A DNA stretch of 64,000 nucleotides, taken from NCBI RefSeq assembly GCF_000003855.2, contig NW_003101666.1, positions 909,129 through 973,128 of the forward strand, given 5' to 3'. Every line of letters starts with the position of its first letter. Within the stretch, counting starts at the first letter, position 1. The position numbers and the translations under genes were made by a program. Source of the DNA: Blastomyces gilchristii SLH14081 (lineage: Eukaryota > Ascomycota > Eurotiomycetes > Onygenales > Ajellomycetaceae). This document shows, piece by piece, positions 36,480 to 48,001 of the stretch. The notes beneath the pieces are model-generated. The model was not told the DNA's origin and did no database searches. It saw only the letters and a list, made by a program, of their open reading frames with translations.

Positions 36480-37809
36480 CCAGAACCAATCTTCAGTTCT
36501 TCTGAGTTCTTGAAGTAAATACATATTCTATTGAGCTAGATGCATGTTTTTCTTTGCAATTGAAGCATTTAAGCAGAGTATATTGACATATTTCATCTCT
36601 TTTTAAGCATATTTCACATTTATGCTCACTAGTTTTGTAATCTCTAGCATAGAATGCATATTTTGAGTCTCTGAAATAAGAGATTGTAAAGTATCTATAT
36701 CTTTGATAGTTTGAACACTGTGTTTAAGCTTTGAGATTCATTCTTGAGTCTTTGTATTCATAAACTCTCATTTTTAAATCTGCTACTCTTACTTCAGAGA
36801 TTCTTGATTATTCAAGTATCTTTATATACACTAGAATAGAGGCATTTCTTCTGCTTTGTCTGAACTTAATTGAATTAAGTTACACAGACTTTTTTCTCAG
36901 TTGAATAGAGTTGTATTCTTCTAATTCATTTTTAAGAAGTAGTATTTCTTTCTCACAGTCAAAAATTTCAACTGAAATATTATAAAGAATGAATTTATCT
37001 CACTTTTCATCTCTCTCAGATACAATTGTTGTATTCAGTAGAGATTCTATTACTGATTTTCAGAGATTCTTATTCTGAATAAGAAATTCTGCACTGAATT
37101 CAGACATTGTAGTTAAAATAATGAAATTTTCAAAGAAAGATGACTCAATTGAAGCTATAATTGATTTTTGAACTTTAATATCAGTTATTAACTGAGAAAA
37201 GAACTGCTGATTAATTTCATTTCTAATTCTGAAAATGAGATATGAGTTTAGCTTGTTTCTTTGTAAGATCTCTCAATTTAAGACTTTGAGAATAAGTCTT
37301 CTATTTCTGAAGATTTGAAAGTTTTTCTCTTTTTATATTTTTTTCTCTTCTTTTCTATGAAGAGAGATCTGAGTAATATTCTTCTCAGTTTTCTCAGAAT
37401 TTTAAGCAGATTTTGAGATACCAGGTTTAGAGATAGCAGATTCTGCTACTTGAGTATATATTTTCTTCTAATTTGAAGAAGAAGATGAAGAAGTAGAAGA
37501 TGAGAAAAAGACAGTGACTGTATTAAAAGATTTCAATATTTTTTGAATTGTGTTTGAAATTCCAAGTTTGAACTTGATCATCTCTTGTAGTTGTCTAGTC
37601 TGAGCATGAAGAATTAACAGAATTTCTTCATTCTTCATACTCAGATTCTGTTTTTCAAGAATTTTACTTACTTTTTCAAGTTTCTGTGAATTCCAAGAAC
37701 TTGTTATTTCTCTATTCTTTCTCTATCTTCTCTTTAGAATTTCAATCTCAGGAACACCATCTCAGCAAACATCTTTTTTCACATTAACTGAGTGTACTCT
37801 TGAACTCAT
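36480..37809 (-). pseudogene. LINE ORF1 (Gag-like) of E2, broken
   Basis: A start on the minus strand at 37809 reads MSSRVHSVNVKKDVC. A helical, Glu/Lys/Gln-rich part follows (KLEKVSKILEKQN, LHAQTRQLQEM), then a Ser-rich tract (near 37490). The C-terminal third has Cys/His-rich remains of zinc knuckles at about 36730-36540 (CSNYQRY, HKCEICLKRDEIC, LKCFNC). This is the nucleic-acid-binding ORF1 usual upstream of ORF2 in these LINEs. A short patch at 36420-36490 keeps several CpGs. Confidence 0.65.
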
Positions 37810-37822
37810 TTTACTGATTGAA

Positions 37823-38008
37823 TGAAAAGTTGATCAGACTGTTTCAATTGAGAGATTTATTAGTCTATTTTCAAATGAAAAGTTGATCAGACTGTTTCAA
37901 TTGAGAGATTTATTAATCTATTTTCAAATGAAAAGTTGGTCAGACTGTTTCAATTGAGAGATTTATTAGTCTATTTTCAATTAAAAAGTTAGTCAGACTG
38001 TTTCAAAA
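37823..38008 (-). repeat. Four tandem 53-bp units at the LINE E2 5' end
   Basis: The motif TGATCAGACTG/TGGTCAGACTG recurs at 37831, 37884, 37937 and 37990, an exact 53-bp period. Each unit has AGTTGRTCAGACTG and TTGAGAGATTTATT (the last lacks the second part). They sit directly upstream of the ORF1 start, like the promoter monomers at the 5' end of some LINEs. Confidence 0.85.
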
Positions 38009-38936
38009 GAAGAATGAAAGACTTTTGTATATAAAACATCTGATTTTTTTCACACTAGTTCAGTAACTAGGTTAGATTTTTGAAGAGAATCTAATAAACT
38101 AAAATTGATTTTTAAGATAAATTAATAAAATCTTTACAAACTCTTTCTTGAGATATAGTGAGAAAAAGTATGATATCAATTGATAATAAATCAGATAATA
38201 TGACAGTTTTTGAGAGAAAAACTGACAAAAAATAAGTCAATTTTTTACAAAGAAATTGATTAGAACTATTCAATTTTATTTTAAATTATTCAATTCTTCT
38301 CACACAACAAGTATACAACTCAAATTAGTTAATTAAGAGTGTAAAAGAAAATTAAGTATTAATAAAAGCACTTCAGTCACTGAAAAAGTAATTCTTACTT
38401 AAAAGAATATGAAATTATAATAGAAAATAACTCTGTTTTTAATTCTTTATAAGAATATTGTATAAAACTCAGAGAAAAATATCTTACTTTTTCAAGAGAA
38501 GTAAAAAACTAATTCTAAGATCTTTTTTTTTACATTAACTGCTGTAGAAGAATAAAATAGAAACTGTTAAAATATATACTACTGTATACTCTCTATCAAG
38601 ACTTTCTCTCTTCAGAGTCTTAATATTATAGAGAATATAAGCCTGTTTCTATATAATAGTATAAATATTATCAGTGAGATGTAGAGAAACTGATTATTTA
38701 TATCTTAAAATAGAAGACTTTGTCAATGATTATATCAATATAGAGTTAATTCTTAAATTCAATAGAAATCTAGTATTGCTGTTCTCAATTCCTTACAGAA
38801 TCTATTGAATATTGAGATATTAAAACTAGATTTAATATATCTCACTGTGCAGGAATCAAAGGCTCAGTCAGATCTTGAAGTATACTGATTTTATAGTTAT
38901 CATGTCTGTTAATTATGTATTAAATACAGTTGCCAA
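38009..38936. other. No gene seen; possibly LINE 5' leader or decayed repeat
   Basis: AT-rich sequence without coding signal on either strand. It has no second copy in the window that I can find. Part may be the 5' UTR of E2, because the LINE's 5' boundary is not fixed by a TSD. Confidence 0.4.
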
Positions 38937-39235
38937 GGTATCTTTTTGTATTTTTCTGCCAGGAATGAGTCAGATTGAAAGAGGTGATATGAGGGTGAGA
39001 CTTGATGTTAATGTCTAGATACACTGAAGACAGACAGAGTATTCACAGAGATTGCACTTCAGATGTGTTCATTGATTATATACTTGATATTATTACTGAG
39101 GTATCTTTTTGTATTTTTCTGCTAGAGATGAGCCAGATTGAGAAGGGTGATATGAGGGTGAGACTTGGTGTTGATGTTTTGAAACATCAAAGATAGACAG
39201 GGTTTTCACAGAGATTGCTTCTCAGATATCTTCAC
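38937..39235. repeat. 163-bp direct tandem duplication of unknown origin
   Basis: GGTATCTTTTTGTATTTTTCTG starts one unit at 38937 and the next at 39100. Both continue through GATATGAGGGTGAGACTTG and TTCACAGAGATTGC, the second ending near 39235. The two copies differ mainly by transitions. The 64-codon ORF in the first unit/junction has no recognisable domain. I see no match in the A-G families. Confidence 0.8.
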
Positions 39236-39288
39236 AATTACAGCTTGAAGATCTTCTAAAATCAAGCAGATTAGTGTATATGGCTAGG

Positions 39289-39545
39289 TCTCTTCATCTT
39301 ACAATTTGTATGGCAATTTGGCCCGGGGTTGTGATGTGATAGAGGTGAACAGGGAATAATCCCACACAGGAGTTTCAAACAATGTCTGGTTCACATTTGG
39401 CTGGATAACTCCACCACCACACGGGGTATGCAGTCGGCGATGGGGTCAAAATGCTTGTATGATCGAGGGCTTTCCGATGAATCTATCAGCGGGTTCTTAT
39501 TCGAAAAATCGAGCGAGTTCGTGGTGGAGCGGTTGATGTGTGTAT
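39289..39545. other. CpG-retaining island, apparently single copy
   Basis: About 255 bp with normal base composition and a dozen or so CpGs (GCCCGGGG, GTCGGCGATGG, TTCGAAAAATCGAGCG, GTGGAGCGG), in sharp contrast to both sides. A minus-strand ORF of 62 codons (39391-39579) crosses it but runs into C-family DNA, and I recognise no protein. It could be a remnant of unique host sequence spared by the repeat-directed mutation. Confidence 0.6.
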
Positions 39546-39727
39546 CTCTGTTGAGAAGAGAATGAATCAGTGACAGCACAGTGAAGTAAGCTTATGTGAA
39601 AGACATTATAAATCTCTGATAATATGTTAAGACAGTAGTTGTGACTGTCTAGAACTTCTATCACTTTATACTTGATATGACAGTAATTCAGTATACAAGA
39701 TTAGTGTGTGATTTATATATTCTTAAG
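39541..39727 (-). mobile_element. Family C fragment C3 (3' internal region)
   Basis: Matches 15880-16066 of C1 in the same orientation and 1-75 of C0 inverted. It stops where the C2 LTR begins (CTTAAG|TGTGG), so C2 inserted into, or was joined to, an older C copy. No coding sequence. Confidence 0.65.
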
Positions 39728-40083
39728 TGTGGCGGGCTGCGCCCGATCAATCATATAGACTATTCCATTACACTTCATAGATTCCGCCGAAAGCTCCGAT
39801 TCTCAGTCACTGATCCCGCCGAAAGCTCTGATCCTCAGTCACTGATTCTCAGCTGAAAAACTCATGAAATTTCTATTCTTCTGCTCTGAAGCTTCATCTC
39901 ATACACAGAATTCCTATTCATTCATCTCAAAGCTTCACTGTGTACATCACTGTGTACACATATAAATATTCACTCTGATCACTGATTCTTGCACTTTCTC
40001 TTTCTTTTCCTTCTTTAATGTTTTTCACTTTGTTATATAAGACCTATATATTATATCAATCTATTCAGTGTAGGCCTCTTACA
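39728..40083 (+). repeat. 5' LTR of C2 (356 bp)
   Basis: Outer edge is the best-kept start of the family (TGTGGCGGGCTGCGCCCGATC). A ~31-bp stretch around CCGCCGAAAGCTC is duplicated near 39785 and 39815. The TATA-like TATAAATATTC is at about 39961. The inner end CCTCTTACA has lost its CpGs just upstream. Confidence 0.85.
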
Positions 40084-40614
40084 CTTGAAAAACATTCATT
40101 ATCTTCTTATTAGAAATGATTATTTATTGAGAAAATATCCCAATGCATAATAATATATAAGAAATAAAGAAATGATCAAACAGTTAAGCAGAGATTAAGT
40201 CTCAATCAGTTAAGTAGATACTGAGTCTCTAGATAGAAGCTTACTCATCAGTTACTCTGACTCTGTAATAAGATCTTATAAAGAGAATATCAGTGAAAGA
40301 TCTGAGAGTTCTGACACTTTAGATATATAAGATATTTATATAATTACATTTCTTCTGATTCTGTAGATATTACACACTTAATGAATAATATAACTATGTC
40401 TAATAATAATATGAGAGAACTCTTGAACATAAGTATAGATGCAGTGCCACAGTGGCTCTGAGCAATGTTAAAATTACAACAGTAATAGATAGCTGATATG
40501 CATATGACTTAACAATATTAATATGAGAAAATTCAACAATTATCTCAACTAGAAACCTCTGTATAAGCAATTTCAACACTGACTGAATCAGATATAAACA
40601 TGATATAAGTAGAC
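39728..40614 (+). mobile_element. Family C, copy C2: 5' LTR and start of gag, truncated
   Basis: 5' LTR 39728-40083 followed by leader and Gag start (ATG 40396, MSNNNMRELLNISIDAVPQW, then broken). The match to C1 (minus, 20809-20290) continues until a B-like end begins at 40615. The rest of the element is missing from the window. The 10 bp before 40615 could be one half of a B-type TSD; the other half was not found. Confidence 0.72.
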
Positions 40615-40905
40615 TGGCCGGCGGGACTATGAATTTCACATTTGATCTCATTTGATCTGATCTTATACATTTCTTGGCATGAGTCTCACCAGGACCAAGT
40701 CTCAAAAAAATCTGAAAATGGATCATTTCTGAGAGAAATGATGTGAAAAATGACCAGATTTAATTCAAGAACAGTGAAATGAGAGTAATTTCTCAGAATA
40801 AACTGTGAAAGATAATCATTCTTTCAAAATCAGAATGAGACTGAGACTGAAGATTAAAATCAGTCTCATTTAGTTCATTCAGTGATTGCTTATATAATCA
40901 GAATT
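40615..40905 (-). mobile_element. B-like element B5, left end only
   Basis: Begins AGACTGGCCGGCGGGACTATGAATTTCAC and follows B1 for about 100 bp (TTCTTGGCATGAGTCTCACCAGGACC), then diverges. No CAGTCT end is present before the D2 flank. Together with B4 it suggests a divergent B subfamily lying left of the D insertions. Confidence 0.5.
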
Positions 40906-40984
40906 TGATAATGATTATTGATAATGCTCATGAAACAACTAAATATATTCTTATACAAGTTTATTCTTCACTTTCTCATGAAAA

Positions 40985-43490
40985 CTACACTTCTCTGATA
41001 TACTTTGATCAGAGGTATTAAACTGTCTGATAATATCATGTTTTATAATCATGAGTTTCTTGATTATTTCTTCTTATAATTGTCTCTGATAATAGTGATA
41101 AATATCTTGACTTGAGTTGAACTTTTGCTTCATTCTCACTTCTGTCAATGAAATTGTTAGAATATCACATATCATCAGTGTAACAGTTGAATATATACTC
41201 CTAACAATTTTTCATAGCTCTAGAATTGATTTAGCATGTAAATTCATTGAATTATCTTGAAGATAGCAGTCAAATTTAGTTTTACAAGTATATAGTTTTA
41301 TCTGATTTTTAATTACAATTAATATATATAAGTTCTATTTCAAAGTTAGTATTATAGTTCTATGTGATATAAAGTGTTATCAAAGATTATTACTTACTAG
41401 AGAATTGTATTTTACTATCTTCATATCTTGAACATCTTCTTATTTAAATCTCTGATAGTTAGTATTGTAGTAGTTTTAAGCTAATTTAATATATAAGTCT
41501 TATTTCTTCTCTGTTCAATCTTGAGAAGTGTAGATATTAACTTGATAAGAGAAATCTAGTAGAGCTACTACAGTATAGTACTCTGTAAAACATTGTTCAG
41601 TTTTACTGTAGTAATATACCAGTTTATTTCTTACAGTAATAATAGCCTGTGCTATAGTAGTATCTCAGACTGAATTTCTTTTTAAGTGATTCAACTACTT
41701 CTCAGAATAAGTAAATAAACTGTTATACACTCATCAGACTGACTGCAGTATTGATGTATAAGTGATTGAGACTGTCTTTATTATCTTATAAAACTGAAAC
41801 AGTAAATCAATCATATATTTCAACTGAGTTTACTTTATATCAGAAAGTTTCAATATCTGAATCTTTTTTTAATCAGAGTATTGTACTCAATAATCAATTA
41901 TCTGATATAATTGAAGAGTCTGAACAGTCATCTTATATATTGAACTTCATCATATTCTAATATTCTGTATCATATTCAGTGATATGACTGATTTGTTTGT
42001 TTATTAAATATCATGAAATTATTATTATTATTTAGAGAAGATATAAATCACATTAACAATGTTGTAAATCTGTGATATTTAAATTATTAGTCAATCTATT
42101 TAAAATTAACAGTAGTGTTATTAAAAAGTATTATTAAAAAGCAATATTAAAAAGTATTATTAAAAAACATTATCTTTTGCAAAGTGAATATAAAAATTAC
42201 TTGAGTAATCACTTTCATCTCATTCTCATTTCAAGAATCAGTCATCTTATTATTCATTGTCTTTATATTAAGATTCTTTATCAGTGTTTATATCACAAGT
42301 TGAATCACATGAGTAATGCAGAGAATATGACCTTGTTTATTATTTCAGAAATACAAAGCTAATTTTTACTTTAAGCTCTTTATTATAGTGTAGTTATTTG
42401 CAGCATTATCAGTTATAATTACAAGAAGTCTGAGACTAATATTTGAATAGTCATTTTTAATCACTGTTATTAATATCTCTATTATATAATTCTCAGTATG
42501 ACTACTGATCAATGATTCAAATTCAATTAATGTATCTTAATAAGTTCAGTTCTCATCAATGTAATAACATGTAACTCTTATAAATGTAAGATTGTTTATA
42601 CTAGTTTATACATTTACTATGAGAGACACTCTTCAATGATTCTTCAACTCTGATTCTAGATATTGTATAGTGACTTTTTAGTGTATCTCAAGATTGAACT
42701 GAAGATATGATTGATGTGAAATATGAAGATTTAAATTAAGTGTTTGAAGAAGTGTTCAGAATTCAGAGTTTTCAATTAATTAAAGAGAAAGATTCAGAGA
42801 TATACATATATAAAGTAATTATTCATGAAAGTTATCAGATGAGATTTGTGAAATCAGAGTACTAATATATAATTATTTTTACATGATTTTCTTTGAATTA
42901 AAAAGTTAGTATTATTAAAAATTGTTATCTGATAGAGTAACTTATCAGCTCAGTAGTAATTTTCTAATTATTTTTCTTTTATTATCTGTATTCTGATGAC
43001 TTCAGATGTTGAGAAATTTTATCAGAGTTATAATCAGTTTATAATGAATGTTTCTGAATGAAGTTGTAGTAATTATAGTAGATAGAGAACTCTTCAGTAA
43101 TCTGTAATATAATCTATTAATAATTATTTCATAGTTTATCTTAATATTTGTGTTGAGTTTTTCATAAATTTTGTGACCTGAAATCAGATGTGAAGAATGA
43201 AGTGATTATTTATTATAATTGAAAGACAGTATTCTGTGTTGAATTTTAAATAATATAGACTTTGTGATTCACAGTAATTTCTTGAAGAGTTTGTGAATCT
43301 TCAATAGAAGTGAAAGAAGTGAAAGAAGTGAATTCAGAAGATATGATAAGAATTTAAAAAAGATGATAATTTATTTTTAATAAAGATAATAAGTGATCAC
43401 TTATGTATGTAAGAAGAATTATTATAAGATAAAATAATCTTCTTTCTTAGCTTAGTTATAATTTTAGTACTAACTCAGATTGAATATCAT
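40985..43490 (-). pseudogene. hAT transposase of D2, broken
   Basis: Uninterrupted by other elements but more mutated than D1. Core region at about 42430-42190 and mid-domain at about 41950-41430 align with D1. C-terminal region at about 41200-41010. The ORFs seen on the plus strand here (41766-41960, 42177-42362) are shadows of the transposase. Confidence 0.65.
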
Positions 43491-43657
43491 CAATGTATAA
43501 AAGTAAATAAACAATCTTGATTAATCTCTATTATATTTCTTGAAATATATTAATATTGTGAAAGAGAGTGTTACTAAATTATATTATCAGATAATATTAT
43601 TAAAAATATATTAATACTGTGAATATCAATGTTGAAAAAATGTTGATACTTATACAT

Positions 43658-44151
43658 AGACTGACTCTGTGACCGTGTCTGAGACCAGAATCAGATTTCT
43701 TGATAGTTTCATTACCAATTTGACTGATCTCATTACACAGTTTTAACATTAGATAGTAGTTTTATACTGTTTCAGTGAGACTCACTGTCTACTCTTATCA
43801 CATTTTTCAAATGAGATCATGATTTCCACTTCTCAATTTTTATTGCTTTAAATGACTTTAAATCTCATTTAAGTGTTATCAAAAAGTGTTACTTTTTAAA
43901 AAATTAAACATAGTTTGAAACAACCTTAAAATGTCTAAAAATAGTAACTTTATGCCAAGAATGGGATTAAATGAGATTAAATGAGATCACTTTCTCATTT
44001 TTTTCAAGTCATGGTTTCATTTTAAGATCTGATATATAGTCACTTTGCATGTTTTTTTAATGACTAGTCCCAGCGGGATTCACATCAAGAAATGTATGAG
44101 ATCAGATTAAATGAGATCAAACATGAAATTCATGATCTCAGCGGCTAGTCT
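43658..44151 (+). mobile_element. MITE family B, copy B3 (494 bp)
   Basis: Inserted into D2 with a perfect 10-bp duplication ACTTATACAT (43648-43657 and 44152-44161). D1 has the empty site at about 21311 with one ACTTATACAT. Ends AGACTGACTCTG and GCGGCTAGTCT. No ORF. A small internal deletion relative to B1/B2 accounts for the shorter length. Confidence 0.88.
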
Positions 44152-44329
44152 ACTTATACATTATAGTGATTTGTGAATTATGATAGTTAAATATATATAT
44201 ATATATATAATTCCTGACATTGCTTACAACTTGTACAATAATTTTTGAAAACTCAAAATTAATTTCAATTATTAATAATTATGAACTTACAATTAACTAA
44301 TATAAAAAGAAAAAAACTTTTTCTACTTA

Positions 44330-45150
44330 TCATCTTTCTTCTCTTTCTTATTCTTCTTATTATTCTTTATAATTCACTTCTCATTCTCATTCTTCTTCTT
44401 CTTCTTATCTGAGATAATAATCATCTCAAAATCTCTCTTTACTATCTTCTCAGAGAAGAATTCTCACTGCTCTCTCTCAGTCAGATCAATCTGTGTCTCA
44501 AAATCCTGCATTTTCTGATCTACTGTCTCAGGTTTCATCTCAGTGATAAGTAGATTGACATACTCAGAGAGCAGAGCTATCTTCTCAATATTCTGAATCA
44601 TAAAGTGTATTTAAGACCTGAATAAGATCTTAATTCTCTTCTTCTCTGTCAGCTTCTGCTAATCAATTAGAGAATAGAAGTATTATTAAAAATTGTTATC
44701 TCTCAATAAATAAAAAACTTATCAGTTTTAACTTCTTTATCTTCTACTTTAATATCTTCTCAATCTTCTTCTATCACTGCTTATTTACAGTAACACTCTT
44801 CTTCTCTCTCTCTCTCTTTATCTTAGTCTTAAATTATTCTCAGAACTTCTTCTAATCTCATTACTACTGTATGAGACTCTTCATTATCTTCTTTTTCAAT
44901 CTCTCACAGACAGTATCATTCACATTAATTCTATACTTAGTTCAGTCTAAATCTATTAGAAGTGTTACTTAAAATTGTTATTATTCTACTCTCTTACAGA
45001 GTCTCTTCAAGATATTATAATATGTCTTACAATCTGTCTTTTCTTACTTAAATATCTTCTTCTTCTCTCTCTTCAATCTGTGATGATGCTCACATGCCTT
45101 GATAGTTCACAGAATCACAGAATATTTGAAGAGAAATGACATGATTGATT
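44330..45150 (-). pseudogene. Lys/Glu-rich coding-like region of D2
   Basis: Second copy of the charged region described for D1 (21450-22330). Conservation of the same Lys/Glu and coil-like pieces in both copies supports a real ancestral ORF, but neither is readable end to end. Confidence 0.33.
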
Positions 45151-45197
45151 TCAGTGAGTGTTGAAGAGAGATGAAGGCAGAAGAGGCAGTCAGAAAT

Positions 45198-45298
45198 AAT
45201 ATAATAATAATAATAATAATAATAATGGTAATAATAATGATAATAGTGATAATAATAATGATGATGATAATGATAATGATGATGATGATGATGATAAT
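45198..45298. repeat. (ATA/ATG)n imperfect microsatellite in D2
   Basis: Counterpart of 22367-22463. It gives an artificial His/Tyr-rich or Ser/Leu-rich ORF on the minus strand, not counted as a gene. Confidence 0.85.
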
Positions 45299-46022
45299 GA
45301 AAGAGAGAGTGCATTGAAATATATTACTGACTTATCAAATATAAAGAGACTTAAAGAAAATATTAACAGCTTTAAGAGATGTACAGAAACAGCTACAGTG
45401 TTGTATAGTAACATCATCTTCATTTAATACTTACACTGTTGATATTCTTTATATACAGTTATCATATAATCTGTATCAGAGATACATGCAGAAAACGGAT
45501 CTTTATTACTAGAATAAATAATTGCAGCAATTCTCTGTTTTCATATTATAAAGATAAGTTATTCTCATTTCTTTCTACTCTCATTTCACTTCTTCAATCA
45601 ATCACTAATTTCAAGCTGGTATAAAAACTATTAAAACACTCTCAGAAACCCTCAAATTGAAGAGTATAGACTAATCAAATTTTAAATGCAGAAGAAATCA
45701 AATTATCTTCTACAGATTTAATTATTCATCTCTCTTTAAATAAAACAGCAGTTGCATCACCTCTTCTCCTCAATTAAATGAAACATGGCCTGTAAAAAGT
45801 AAGTATCACGCCAGATTATAATAATCAACATGGCTCCAGCATACAGAGCTGTATACACACAGTGTATACTGAACTGAGAGACTGTATAAATTACAAATCA
45901 GCAGTAGCATTTCAGAGAGAGCTGTGTAGTATGAGAAAGCTGCAACTCTCAGTCACATGTGCAGAAAGTGAATCACTGTAGTAAGTATATATATATTGAA
46001 GTAATGCTTTTTAATAATACTC

Positions 46023-46290
46023 AGTCTCTGATATCATGAAAATAGAGTCTCTTCATGAGATCTGTTTTTATCAGATGTCAGAGAATCTTATATTTCTCAA
46101 AATCATTATCACATCTCTTGTTCATGAAATTAATGAGAGAAATTATTAATTTCAGTGTTCTGCTCTTAATGTTATTTAAGTGATAGTAGAGTCCACCCTG
46201 ATCATACTTTTTAAGTGTATATTTTCTAATTATTCATATTTATATAGATATATACTGATTATTTATTAGATAATATTAAGATAATGACTC
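46023..46290. other. Right flank of D2, no gene seen
   Basis: Matches 10019-10285 beside D0. LINE E3 begins directly after it with its AAT tail, as E2 begins 25 bp into the same flank beside D1. No coding signal. Confidence 0.5.
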
Positions 46291-46679
46291 ATTATTATTA
46301 TTATTATTATTATTCTTCAATTATAGATGTATATAGTCAGAGACTATGACATCTACCTGAGAACCTTTAGTTCTTAGAGTTTTTCCTATATCTATAGAGT
46401 CAACTATTATACATTTACCAATTTTAGTTATGTAAAATCAGAAAATTCCAGCTTAGAATACAAAAACTGTTTACAAATTGCAGTATTTCAACACCTTTTG
46501 ATACTTTGAAATCATTTGAAAATATCATGACAAAGGAAAAGAGAACATAGTCTTAAAGATAGACACATTAAACAGATAGATAGAAAAGAACAGAATTGAA
46601 CAAGTACAGTAAAGAGAGACTATAACAAAAAGAAAATAAAAATATTAAAAGATAGTGTATAGCTGTTTTAACAGACTAT

Positions 46680-47733
46680 ATCTAATCAATTTCCATCTCT
46701 TCATATTCAGATACTTCTGAATTCAGTCATTTTCTTATAGCTGCTTGAGTTTCTGATAGAAAGTCTATTAAGTATTTAATTCCTATCTCAGTTGAGAATA
46801 AGAATCTCATATTTAATTGATTTAAATCATACTTCTTCTTCAATCTAACTCTGAGACTATTATATAATGCACAATGCATTATAATATACTCAGGATTTTT
46901 ATTTGTATTGCAGAATGAGCACTCTGTTGAATCAAATCTATCATCAAATCTTTATATATAGAATTTGAAATAATCATGTCCTAGTTTTAGCTGAATTATA
47001 GATGAGAATATTTTCTTTTTACATTTAATTGAACAAGATTTTCACTTTGATTTTATCTCAAATCTTGAATAATGTATGCTCTTCTTTTATTTCTACCAGC
47101 TTTCATTTTATTGATTTAAATAAGATTCTTTTATCTTTCTCTTTATAAAAGATCAGAATACTGTTTTTTAAATAGATCTGCTTAATTCTGAACTCTTTTT
47201 TATAGCTGAATCAGTCAATTCATTGTCATGAATATTCATATAAACTGAAACTTAGTGCAGATGAATTATCAGTTTTAATATTCTTCTTTTTTAAATTTTC
47301 AAAACAGAGTTTAAAATCAGTGCAAGATTCATTTGATTATTATAAATCTGACTATTTCTAAGTCTTTTTAAAGTAGCTTGACTATCAGAAAATATTCATA
47401 TCTCTTTCAAACTATTTTCTCTTTTATAAGATTTTATTTTAATGAGTTTGAAAGCTTTCACTATTGTAAATAGTTCAGTATCAAAGACTTCAGCTTCACA
47501 GTCTAAATTTCAGAAATCTGAGATAAAATTAATATTATCTTCAGTATAAGCAATGCCTGTATCTAATCTATTCAAATTCTCATTTTTTGAGTTATCTGAG
47601 TAAACCAGAATAGAGTCTTTTATATTGATTATAGAGATCTTCTTCAAATGCTGTTCATATTCTCTCTCTTTAGATAGTTCACTTATTTGTAAGTCTATGA
47701 GAGATTCTAGCTTATCTCTTCAGAGAGATATCT
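46680..47733 (-). pseudogene. LINE ORF2 C-terminus of E3 (RNase H), broken
   Basis: Collinear with E1 and E2 RNase H. The reverse frame shows the Cys/His tail near 46910, the FSDS-type box near 47390, and the YS-D box near 47600. Interrupted by stops and then by the Copia insertion. Confidence 0.7.
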
Positions 47734-48001
47734 TGTCAGAAAAAAGAGGTTATACACTACTGAACGCCATCAACATCGTATTACTACAATATTTCTCATT
47801 ATTATCAGCTTAATACAATACTTATCTAATACTTGCTTATGCTAGCTCTCTTGCCTCGCACATATATTATACTATAAATAGCTCTACCTTTTGTATGAAA
47901 CAGATATATTAGATAGTGTATAGATAATATAACAAGTAGATCTTGATACATATAAGATTCATATGTCTTCAACATATTCATCTGTGATACTCATTTCAAC
48001 A
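47734..48001 (+). repeat. 5' LTR of Copia G
   Basis: Outer edge keeps GAACGCCATCAACATCGT, where the 3' LTR has GAATGTCATCAATATTGT. Inner end reads CTGTGATACTCATTTCAACA. TATAAATAG at about 47874 is a good TATA-box candidate. Confidence 0.9.

Larger units (their letters stand above)
23215..38008 (-). mobile_element. LINE family E, copy E2, near full length, with nested F1 and A2
   Basis: Minus strand. The 3' AAT tail lies at 23215-23235 and the 5' region ends near 38008 in tandem 53-bp units. Removing SINE F1 and A2 with their duplications leaves about 6.1 kb. It encodes ORF1 with zinc-knuckle remains, and ORF2 with AP-type endonuclease, RT, RNase H and terminal Cys motif, the layout of fungal Tad-like LINEs. 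A matching TSD at the two ends was not found. Confidence 0.85.
40930..46013 (-). mobile_element. hAT-type transposon D2 (4.58 kb) with nested B3
   Basis: Collinear with D1 over its whole length apart from the nested elements. Flanked by ATAATGCTC (40921-40929) and ATAATACTC (46014-46022), which differ only at a decayed CpG. D2 preserves the empty sites for E1 (about 42190) and C1 (about 43491), proving that those are insertions in D1. Confidence 0.7.

Noticed and set aside
37823..38008. CRISPR-like array
   Set aside because: The 53-bp units are contiguous repeats without unique spacers, and the context is a fungal LINE.
39391..39579. 62-codon minus-strand ORF in the CpG-rich island as a gene
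   Set aside because: It starts inside family C fragment DNA, has no recognisable domain, and codon pattern alone cannot support it. The island itself is reported instead.
40400..40726. 108-codon minus-strand ORF at the C2/B5 junction
   Set aside because: It spans the boundary of two different elements and is antisense to the C2 Gag start.
45090..45423. His/Tyr-rich and Ser/Leu-rich ORFs on the minus strand
   Set aside because: They translate an ATA/ATG microsatellite inside D2 and change completely with frame.
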